From Christensenella sp. UBA1431 (lineage in GTDB: Bacteria > Bacillota > Clostridia > Christensenellales > UBA1431), in NCBI GenBank assembly GCA_002329665.1, contig DCTV01000059.1, forward strand, positions 752-19,080: a stretch of DNA of 18,329 nt. The letters run 5' to 3'. Position 1 is the stretch's first letter; every line of letters starts with the position of its first letter. Below are positions 9,486 to 15,342 of this stretch, one piece after another. The notes beneath the pieces were generated by a model. That model ran no database searches and was not told the DNA's origin. It worked only from the letters and a program-made list of their open reading frames with translations. The position numbers and the translations under genes are program-made.

Positions 9486-9632
9486 AACGCAAGGCTACGC
9501 ACGATGTTTTTCTGAATTAATTTAGAATTCTAGCAAATAAACCGCGATACACACAGTAGATCAGTCTGGCGGAAACGCGAAGCCCACAAGGCGGAGGTTT
9601 CTGCGGAAATAACTATAAATACGGAGGTCAAC

Positions 9633-11189
9633 ATGGGTAAGTACGTAGTAGGCATCGATGCAGGAACGACCGGGACGACGGTTATGCTGGTGGACCTCGA
9701 AGGCAACATCATCGGGAGCGGATACAAGGAATACCCGTGCATCCACAAGCATCCGGGCTGGGTCGAACAGGACATCAACCTTTTATGGTCGAGCATCTGC
9801 GAAGCGTCCAAGGCAATGTTTGCCAAAACAGGCGTAGACCCGAAGGAGATCCTGTCGCTTGGCCTGTCGAGCCAGCGCGGGACGTTCGTCGCGATCGACA
9901 AGGACTGGAACGCACTGCACGATTCCATCGTGTGGAGCGATGGCCGCGCGGGCGAAGAGATCGCATGGATCGACGCAAACATGGGCAGGGACAAATACCA
10001 TGAGACCAGCGGCATGCCGCTTTCGGCCATGTGGGCGTACGCCAAGTATAAGTGGGTGCGCGACCGCCAGCCCGAGCTGTACGAAAAGGCATGGAAGTTC
10101 GTAAACGGGCAGGAATGGATCCTGCACAAGCTTGGGTCAGAAGTGCTCTTCTCCGACCCGGCTTCCCTCACGCTCAACGGCATGATGGACGTCACCACGC
10201 TCGAGTGGTCCAAAGAGCTGATGGATCTCATCGATGTGGACATGGACAAACTGCCTCCCATATCCACGCCGATGACCCAGATGGGCGTCATCTCCAAGGA
10301 AGCCTCCCTGGCCACCGGCTTTGCCGAAGGCATGCCGATCTGCTCCGGCGGCGGCGACCAGCAGTGCGCGGCGATCGGCTCCGGCGTCATCCGCGAAGGG
10401 CTGTCCGAGATCACGATCGGCACGGCGTCCGTCATGGTGGCGCACGTCGACAGCTGCAAACCCGACCCCGACCACTCCGTCCTGTTCGGCGGCCACGCGA
10501 TCCCGCACAAGTGGGACATGGAAGGCCTCGCCTTCGCCACGGGCGTCTGTCTGCGCTGGTGGCGCGACACCTACGGCGGCTCCGAGACTTTCGTCGCCAA
10601 GTCGATGGGCACGGACGCGTACGACCTGATCACGGCGGAAGCCGCCCAGGCGCCTCCGGGCTGCAAGGGCTTCATGTTCTTCCCGTTTTTCTCGAGCCAG
10701 GTCACGCCCTATTACCACGACAACGCGCGCGGCGGCTCGCTCGGCCTGTCGCTGATCCACGACCGCTCCATGATGGCGCGCGCGGTCCTCGAAGGCGGCG
10801 CGTTCGAGCTTCGCATGATCGTCGAAGCGATGGAAAAGGTGCTGGGCAGGCCGTTCGAAGCTATCCGCCTTTCCGGCGGCGGCGCGAAGTCCAAGCTCTG
10901 GTGCCAGATCCAGGCCGACATGTACGGGCGTCCGGTCGAGCAGCTGAAGACGCAGGAGTGCACGACGCTGGGCGCGGCCATCCTCGGCGCGGCCGGTGCG
11001 GGCGTGTTCACGAGCATCGAAGAGGCCGTCGAGAGCATGGTCCATCCGTTCGGGATGATCGAGCCGAATATGGCCAACCACGAGATCTACTCAGACATGT
11101 TCTCCATCTTCAGGGATGCGTTCCTCGCCCTGCGCGACGCGGAGATCTACAACCGTCTGGCCAAAGTGTCCGCCAAGCACTGGGGCTGA
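9633..11189 (+). CDS. FGGY-family carbohydrate kinase, xylulokinase-like
   Basis: Cytoplasmic ATP-dependent sugar kinase of 518 residues, within the family's usual 480-550. The N-terminal phosphate-binding signature is GIDAGTTGTT (7-16). The catalytic Asp is probably D242 in GGGDQQCAAIGSG. The C-terminal nucleotide-binding loop is LSGGGAKSK (413-421), followed by TTLGAAILGAAGAG. The segment that often helps define substrate reads LSSQRGTFVAIDKD (78-91), neither the QMHG of xylulokinase nor the exact glycerol kinase motif, so the sugar or polyol is unknown. GGAGGTCAAC precedes ATG 9633. It stands alone: no isomerase, transporter or regulator is next to it. It is bounded by a strong terminator 30 nt after its stop. 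Confidence 0.88.
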   Translation: MGKYVVGIDAGTTGTTVMLVDLEGNIIGSGYKEYPCIHKHPGWVEQDINLLWSSICEASKAMFAKTGVDPKEILSLGLSSQRGTFVAIDKDWNALHDSIVWSDGRAGEEIAWIDANMGRDKYHETSGMPLSAMWAYAKYKWVRDRQPELYEKAWKFVNGQEWILHKLGSEVLFSDPASLTLNGMMDVTTLEWSKELMDLIDVDMDKLPPISTPMTQMGVISKEASLATGFAEGMPICSGGGDQQCAAIGSGVIREGLSEITIGTASVMVAHVDSCKPDPDHSVLFGGHAIPHKWDMEGLAFATGVCLRWWRDTYGGSETFVAKSMGTDAYDLITAEAAQAPPGCKGFMFFPFFSSQVTPYYHDNARGGSLGLSLIHDRSMMARAVLEGGAFELRMIVEAMEKVLGRPFEAIRLSGGGAKSKLWCQIQADMYGRPVEQLKTQECTTLGAAILGAAGAGVFTSIEEAVESMVHPFGMIEPNMANHEIYSDMFSIFRDAFLALRDAEIYNRLAKVSAKHWG

Positions 11190-11219
11190 TACGAAAGCAT
11201 AAGGGTACTGTCGATATAA

Positions 11220-11253
11220 AAAAAAGCAGCCGCCGCCCGGCGGCTGCTTTTTT
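11220..11253. terminator. Strong bidirectional intrinsic terminator
   Basis: The stem GCAGCCGCC/GGCGGCTGC (11226-11234 and 11239-11247) has a 4-nt loop and is flanked by an A-run (to 11225) and a T-run (11248-11253), so either strand gives a hairpin plus U-tract. It ends the kinase transcript. Confidence 0.93.
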
Positions 11254-11286
11254 GCCGGCAAAGCGCCGGGTTTGGACGGGGCCGCC

Positions 11287-11315
11287 TTGAAAAGGCGAAC
11301 GGTTTCGGATATACT
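11287..11315 (+). promoter_or_regulatory. Sigma-A type promoter of the GNAT gene
   Basis: TTGAAA (11287-11292), a 17-bp spacer and TATACT (11310-11315), located 31 bp before ATG 11346 and right after the terminator of the preceding gene. Confidence 0.8.
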
Positions 11316-11345
11316 GGTGCGGAAACGACGTGAAGGGGCGATCGG

Positions 11346-11807
11346 ATGATCTATTCCGAATGGAAGAACGGTTCGAGGGATCTCGCCGTGGTGCGCGCGC
11401 TGCGCGAGGCCGTGTTCGTGGACGAACTGGGGATCGGAGAGGAACTGGTTTTCGACGGGTTCGACGCGTGGGCGTTGCATGCGGTCCTGTACGACGCGGG
11501 CGAGCCGGTGGGGACCGGCCGGCTCTACCACGACGGGGAAGCGTTCTATATCGGCAGGATCTGCGTATTGAAGGACCGGCGCGGGCAGGGGTTCGGGGAC
11601 ATGATCGCGCGGCTTTTGCTGGATCGCGCTATAAACGCGGGCGCGCCCGGTATACGCGTGAACGTCTTGCCGGAGCATGCCGGGTTTTATGAACGATTCG
11701 GCTTCAGGCGGCTGGACGGGACGTGTGTGGAGGCCGGCCGCCCGGCCGTGCGGATGGAAGTGCAGGCCAAGGATGCGGTGTTTCCCAGCAAATGCGGCTG
11801 CGGTTAA
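11346..11807 (+). CDS. GNAT-family N-acetyltransferase
   Basis: Predicted 153-residue acyl-CoA-dependent acyltransferase, cytoplasmic. The acetyl-CoA pyrophosphate-binding motif is DRRGQGFGDMI (77-87), preceded by YIGRICVLK (motif A strand). AGFYERFGF (112-120) has the conserved Tyr region. The early segment REAVFVDELGIGEEL is like that of the ElaA/YjcF-type GNAT group. Substrate cannot be read from sequence. AAGGGG is 7 nt before ATG 11346. It has its own promoter and is monocistronic between a terminator and a tRNA. Oddly, the protein ends in a short CGCG tail with two cysteines (about 150 and 152), which are not part of the usual fold. Confidence 0.85.
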   Translation: MIYSEWKNGSRDLAVVRALREAVFVDELGIGEELVFDGFDAWALHAVLYDAGEPVGTGRLYHDGEAFYIGRICVLKDRRGQGFGDMIARLLLDRAINAGAPGIRVNVLPEHAGFYERFGFRRLDGTCVEAGRPAVRMEVQAKDAVFPSKCGCG

Positions 11808-11827
11808 GGAAGGCGGCCGGTAATGTG

Positions 11828-11856
11828 TTGCTTTTTACATGCGCATAGGCTATAAT
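11828..11856 (+). promoter_or_regulatory. Promoter of tRNA-Thr
   Basis: TTGCTT (11828-11833), a 17-bp spacer and perfect TATAAT (11851-11856). The tRNA begins 57 bp further on. A small imperfect hairpin (CATAAGGC...GCCTTTATG) near 11869-11891 lies in the leader that RNase P would remove. Confidence 0.8.
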
Positions 11857-11913
11857 AGCTATTGCCGTGCATAAGGCCAAAAGCCTTTATGAGGGCGAAA
11901 AAACGGATTTTAT

Positions 11914-11989
11914 GCTGATGTAGCTCAGGAGGTAGAGCACATCCTTGGTAAGGATGAGGTCCCGGGTTCGAGTCCCGGCATCAGCTCCA
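11914..11989 (+). tRNA. tRNA-Thr(GGT)
   Basis: A complete cloverleaf can be drawn. Acceptor GCTGATG pairs perfectly with CATCAGC. The D arm is GCTC/GAGC. The anticodon stem CATCC/GGATG encloses loop TTGGTAA with anticodon GGT, which reads ACC and ACT (Thr). The T arm is CCGGG-TTCGAGT-CCCGG. The discriminator is T and CCA (11987-11989) is encoded. It marks the boundary between core-like sequence and the A/T-rich accessory segment. Confidence 0.97.
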
Positions 11990-11991
11990 GC

Positions 11992-12017
11992 AAAAGCCCC
12001 TGTATTTGGGGCTTTTT
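11992..12017 (+). terminator. Intrinsic terminator after tRNA-Thr
   Basis: AAAAGCCCC (11992-12000) pairs with GGGGCTTTT (12008-12016) around a 7-nt loop, and the T-run continues to 12017. It starts 2 nt after the tRNA CCA. Confidence 0.92.
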
Positions 12018-12241
12018 ATGTTTGGCCTAGACTTGCGTTTCCTGGCATCCGAATAATTTATCGTTATTTTTTCGTTATGGCTCTTAAAATGTATCAAACG
12101 CCCGCAACGCCGGAAGATATTGCCGGTATATAATCCTTATATTCATTCGCTTCAATTTTTGAACGCATTTTGATTCCCAGATTCTAAAAGCGAGTTGTTG
12201 TTTGTTCAATATCGTCTGCTTCCGCGGCCTGAAGCAGGCGA
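12018..12241. other. Non-coding A/T-rich gap after the tRNA
   Basis: No gene, repeat of the tRNA 3' end, or integrase is recognisable in these 224 bases. Reading frames are short. The last 30 bases may belong to the degraded restriction gene that follows. It marks the start of the compositional shift. Confidence 0.5.
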
Positions 12242-12594
12242 CCCGATAAAGCCATTGCCTTGTCTGGCGATAAAGAGGCGGGCGGCATCATTCTGCTGAA
12301 AACGTATGACGAGTATTACAACGGATACGAGGAAGACGGCAAGCATAAGCGAGGTATGTTGAACTTATTGCCACGATCACGTCGACTTATCCGCTGGGGC
12401 AACCGATCATCGGAGAGACGGCGCAGAAGGATTTTATCCGGCTGTTCGGCGCGATCCTGCGACTTAAGAACATCCTTACCGCTTTCGATGATTTCGCGGG
12501 TAACGAAATCCTGTCCGAACGGGATTTTCAGGATTACCAGAGCACCTACATCGACCTTTACCAGGACTTCACCAAAGGGAAAGACGCCGAATAG
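12242..12594 (+). pseudogene. hsdR: Remnant of a type I restriction enzyme HsdR subunit
   Basis: Two frames together read as the C-terminal region of HsdR, the ATP-dependent endonuclease/translocase subunit of type I restriction systems. The first frame (12242 to about 12356) gives PDKAIALSGDKEAGGI, then LLKTYDEYYNGYEEDGKHKRG. After an apparent single-base deletion near 12356, another frame gives ELIATITSTYPLGQPIIG, QKDFIRLFGAILRLKNILTAF, GNEILSERDFQDYQ and FTKGKDAE, with a stop at 12592-12594. Family members normally continue past this point. A stop codon four codons upstream of 12242 in the first frame shows further damage. There is no start region, no helicase or nuclease part, and no hsdM or hsdS nearby, so it cannot work. 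It marks an accessory region with gene decay. Confidence 0.8.
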
Positions 12595-12650
12595 TATCAA
12601 GGCCCCTGTCTGAAACCCGCTAAGCTTTACCACCGGATGCTATTGCTGTC

Positions 12651-12679
12651 ATATATTGTTAAATAAAAGCACAATATAT
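12651..12679. promoter_or_regulatory. Inverted repeat abutting the cassette promoter, candidate operator
   Basis: Perfect 9-bp arms ATATATTGT (12651-12659) and ACAATATAT (12671-12679) with an 11-bp spacer, centre-to-centre 20 bp or about two helical turns. The right arm touches the -35 box, which starts at 12679. A dimeric repressor or activator could bind here. No regulator gene is in the window. Confidence 0.5.
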
Positions 12680-12707
12680 TGATAATAAAAAACAAACATG
12701 GTATCAT
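12679..12707 (+). promoter_or_regulatory. Promoter of the dlt-like cassette
   Basis: TTGATA (12679-12684), a 17-bp spacer and TATCAT (12702-12707), with TG at 12699-12700 giving an extended -10. It lies 41 bp before the first gene of the cassette. Confidence 0.8.
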
Positions 12708-12747
12708 TTCTATTATCAAGCAACCACGGTTGAGGGATTAAAATGCA

Positions 12748-14268
12748 ATGTTTACAAACGTATTGGATTATCTTGAAGAATCAACTTCCAAGTTTCCCGA
12801 AAAAATTGCATTTGCAGACGAAAAAATTGCGTTAACATATCGGCAAACCCAAGTGATTGCAAAATCTATAGGATCACATATTTTGCGTAACACCTCAGCG
12901 AAAGGCCCTGTCGCTGTTTTCGTTTCTAGGTCAGTCAAGAATGTGGCGTCATTTTTGGGAGTCATATACAGCGGAAACTTTTATGTTCCTATTGACGCTT
13001 TACTTCCCGAACTAAGAATCAAATCAATACTCGAGACCTTGGCGCCGGTCGCGATAATCGTTGACAGTGAAACCGAACACGTTGCCAGAAAATTCGGGTA
13101 TCAGGGAGTCATAATTGATTACGAAGAAGCAAAGGAAACGCCCAATGATGAAGGCCTGCTGGCAGGCAGAAGACGGTGCGCCATTAGCACGGACCCCCTC
13201 TATGCGATCTTCACATCCGGTTCGACAGGCGTTCCCAAGGGTGTGTTGATCAGCCACGGTTCCGTGGTCGATCTGGTGGAGCAGTTTACAGACGTCTTCG
13301 GGTTTAATGAAAACGACGTCTTTGGGAATCAGGCGCCTTTCGATTTCGATATCTCGGTCAAGGACATATATTGCACATTGAAGAACGCCGCTACCATGGT
13401 CGTCATTCTAAAAGTCAATTTCTCTTTCCCCAAAATGCTCATAGAATTCCTGAATGCGCATCGAATCACTACCGCTATCTGGGCAACTTCTGCTTTGCGC
13501 ATTGTTGCCAATCTGAAAGCGCTTGAAAACGAACGCCCGCATTATCTGAAGCGAATTATGTTCTCCGGAGAGGTTATGCCCAACAAAGTATTGAATTACT
13601 GGCGCAAGCGTATGCCCGACGCAATGTATGTGAACCTCTACGGGCCGACGGAGATTACCTGTAACTGCACATATTATATAGTTGACAGACCGTATTCCGA
13701 TCACGAAGCCCTGCCTGTCGGGATCCCTTTTACAAATACGGATATACTGGTGCTCGATGAACAGAACCAAACCGTAAAAAACGGTGACATAGGCGAGATT
13801 TGCGTCCGGGGCGTATCGCTGGCGCTCGGATATTATAACAATGCCGAGAAAACGGCGGAGGTGTTTTGCCAGAATCCGCTCAACCCAGATTATCCCGAGC
13901 GTATCTACAGAACGGGCGATCTCGGATGGTTTAACGAAGAAGGACTGTTGATGTTCAGCTCCCGAAAGGATTCGCAGATAAAGCATATGGGACACCGGAT
14001 CGAACTGGGAGAAGTCGAGTTAGCGGCGAATTCCCTTCCCTTTTTAGAGGCAGGCTGCTGCTTCTATGACGCGAAAAAAGAGAAGATCGTACTGTTTTAT
14101 CAAGCCGCGTCTGAATTCGATAAAGAAATTCTAATTGGTATGCGCAAATATCTTCCGAAATACATGTGCCCGAACCGGCTTATCCATTATTCTAGGCTTC
14201 CTTTAAACAAGAACGAAAAAATCGATCGCATTAAACTCATCGAGGATTACTATAATGCGGAGAGTTGA
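12748..14268 (+). CDS. DltA/NRPS-like adenylating enzyme (acid-carrier protein ligase)
   Basis: ATP-dependent enzyme expected to make an acyl-adenylate and load it on the phosphopantetheine arm of the carrier protein encoded at 15106. It has 506 residues, the size of DltA. Core motifs are in order: IFTSGSTGVPKGV (154-166), FDFDIS (198-203) with the Asp that contacts an amino group in amino-acid adenylation domains, NLYGPTEIT (296-304), YRTGDLGWFNEEG (387-399), KDSQIKHMGHRIELGEVE (407-424), and the catalytic Lys491 in NKNEKIDR. At FSGEVMP (272-278) Ser273 replaces the Cys of the DltA FCGEV motif, which helps select D-alanine. The substrate is therefore likely an amino acid but perhaps not D-Ala. 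GAGGG lies 11 nt before ATG 12748. Base composition is A/T-rich compared with upstream genes. The next gene overlaps its end by 14 nt. Confidence 0.88.
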   Translation: MFTNVLDYLEESTSKFPEKIAFADEKIALTYRQTQVIAKSIGSHILRNTSAKGPVAVFVSRSVKNVASFLGVIYSGNFYVPIDALLPELRIKSILETLAPVAIIVDSETEHVARKFGYQGVIIDYEEAKETPNDEGLLAGRRRCAISTDPLYAIFTSGSTGVPKGVLISHGSVVDLVEQFTDVFGFNENDVFGNQAPFDFDISVKDIYCTLKNAATMVVILKVNFSFPKMLIEFLNAHRITTAIWATSALRIVANLKALENERPHYLKRIMFSGEVMPNKVLNYWRKRMPDAMYVNLYGPTEITCNCTYYIVDRPYSDHEALPVGIPFTNTDILVLDEQNQTVKNGDIGEICVRGVSLALGYYNNAEKTAEVFCQNPLNPDYPERIYRTGDLGWFNEEGLLMFSSRKDSQIKHMGHRIELGEVELAANSLPFLEAGCCFYDAKKEKIVLFYQAASEFDKEILIGMRKYLPKYMCPNRLIHYSRLPLNKNEKIDRIKLIEDYYNAES

Positions 14269-15085
14269 AGATATCAATCATTTTGTGCAACTGACGCAAA
14301 CGTTAAAACAGGATAAAACCCAGATAGTTACAAACTCTTTGCTTCTGCCCGGCGAAATCGAGCGGCTTACGGCGTTGGGGCAAATGATGTATCTGCCTCT
14401 ACCGACAGGTATCGCATTTTTATGCGATGAAGGCGCCTTCTACCGTCTGTATTATTATGTGGATGCCAGAAAGCAGATTAGCTTTGAAAAACTGGGCAAA
14501 CCAGTGGTTATCGATTTCGTATACAGAGAAGGCAGAAAGCCTGATGCAGTTACAAATATGCAGGAAGAGTGGCAGCGTTGCGGATTCACTCCATATAGCG
14601 TAAACAGAAAAATGTCGATGTCCCTAGTGGACTACATGCAATGCAAACCAAGGCCTCTTATGCGGAACGGGAGGCAGTTCCAAATTATACGGGCAGAACC
14701 GAGGCATGCTGCCGAGATCGAGGCGCTGTGGCGTGCCGTGCTCGATCCTTTTAATTCGGCGATTCCTGAAGGGTCGGCGCTGTTGCGGCAAATCGAAGAC
14801 GGTAACGTTTTTTGCATCATCGAAAATGATACCGTTTACGCAGCCGACAGGATACAGGTTGAAAACCGGCGGGGTTCCGCCTGGCAGGTTGCAGTAGATG
14901 CATCTATGCGTAGAATGGGTCTTGGGACCGCGCTTCAGTTGCACAATTTTTTTACGGCCAAAAAACGCGGGTGCCACACTTTTTTTCTATGGGTTGCAGA
15001 GGATAACACAGCGGCGCGGATGGTTTATGAAAAACTGGGATTGGCTTGTACCAAAGATATATCAGAAACATATATTTTAAAATAA
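14255..15085 (+). CDS. GNAT-family acyltransferase with a divergent N-terminal half
   Basis: A 276-residue protein whose C-terminal domain (about 142-276) is a GNAT acyltransferase: AWQVAVDASMRRMGLGTALQ (209-228) is the acyl-CoA-binding motif, and AEDNTAARMVYEKLGL (248-263) the usual C-terminal helix and strand. The N-terminal half (about 1-130) has no clear motif. Segments such as DFVYREGRKPDAV and QRCGFTPYSVNRKMSM look like a degenerate GNAT repeat, so a tandem-GNAT architecture is plausible but not proven. GAGG is 9 nt before ATG 14255, inside the adenylation gene; the 14-nt overlap implies coupled translation. Position between the ligase and its carrier suggests a step on the activated or loaded substrate, such as N-acylation, or biosynthesis of that substrate. 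This gene is not part of the classic dltABCD set. Confidence 0.78.
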   Translation: MRRVEDINHFVQLTQTLKQDKTQIVTNSLLLPGEIERLTALGQMMYLPLPTGIAFLCDEGAFYRLYYYVDARKQISFEKLGKPVVIDFVYREGRKPDAVTNMQEEWQRCGFTPYSVNRKMSMSLVDYMQCKPRPLMRNGRQFQIIRAEPRHAAEIEALWRAVLDPFNSAIPEGSALLRQIEDGNVFCIIENDTVYAADRIQVENRRGSAWQVAVDASMRRMGLGTALQLHNFFTAKKRGCHTFFLWVAEDNTAARMVYEKLGLACTKDISETYILK

Positions 15086-15105
15086 TTTGCAAGGGAGAAA
15101 ACAGC

Positions 15106-15330
15106 ATGGATGAACTTATGACAATCCTAAAAAATCTGCGCCCCGATGTAGATTTTAAAACGAATGAAAGGCTGATAGATGACGGGATACTGGATTCCTT
15201 GGATATTGTGGCTTTAGTCAGCGAGCTTAACGATTGCATGGATATCGATATTTCTGTCGAGCATCTGGTTCCGGAAAACTTTAACTCAGCCAAGGCGATA
15301 ATGGCATTAATTCAAAGCTTACAGGATTAA
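15106..15330 (+). CDS. Acyl carrier protein (DltC-like position)
   Basis: A 74-residue acidic four-helix carrier. GILDSLDIVALVSEL (28-42) contains the phosphopantetheine attachment Ser31 in DSLD, the generic ACP form, whereas DltC proteins usually read LDSFGTV or similar. It probably carries the acid activated by the product of 12748 to the membrane acyltransferase of 15343. AAGGGAG lies 8 nt before ATG 15106; earlier in-frame codons lie within the previous gene and add no ACP-like sequence. It needs a phosphopantetheinyl transferase encoded elsewhere. The MBOAT gene follows after 12 nt. Confidence 0.9.
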   Translation: MDELMTILKNLRPDVDFKTNERLIDDGILDSLDIVALVSELNDCMDIDISVEHLVPENFNSAKAIMALIQSLQD

Positions 15331-15342
15331 GGCTGGGCCGAT

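Larger units (their letters stand above)
9211..9632 (+). other. 422-nt non-coding gap upstream of the sugar kinase
   Basis: No supported gene. Composition becomes A/T-rich from about 9300 to 9560, unlike its flanks. It contains one near-consensus promoter (9325-9353), an imperfect 18-nt direct repeat (9375-9392 and 9468-9485), an 11-nt exact repeat CACAAGGCGGA (9289-9299 and 9585-9595) flanking the A/T-rich part, and a possible hairpin at 9569-9604. The space after the promoter would give a leader of about 270 nt, long enough for a regulatory RNA. I do not recognise a known riboswitch. Confidence 0.6.

Noticed and set aside
9361..9500. Catabolite-repression (cre) site upstream of the kinase
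   Set aside because: Candidate sequences around the direct repeats do not fit the cre consensus well enough.
11945..12133. Short + strand open frame starting inside tRNA-Thr
   Set aside because: It begins within the tRNA and crosses its terminator, has no good ribosome binding site, and shows no recognisable protein.
12018..12241. Integrase remnant or attachment site copy after the tRNA
   Set aside because: A reverse-strand frame across this stretch is short, broken by stops, and lacks tyrosine recombinase motifs. No copy of the tRNA 3' end was found.
12316..12633. Reverse-strand open frame over the HsdR fragment
   Set aside because: The + strand frames match HsdR segments clearly, so the reverse frame is a shadow.
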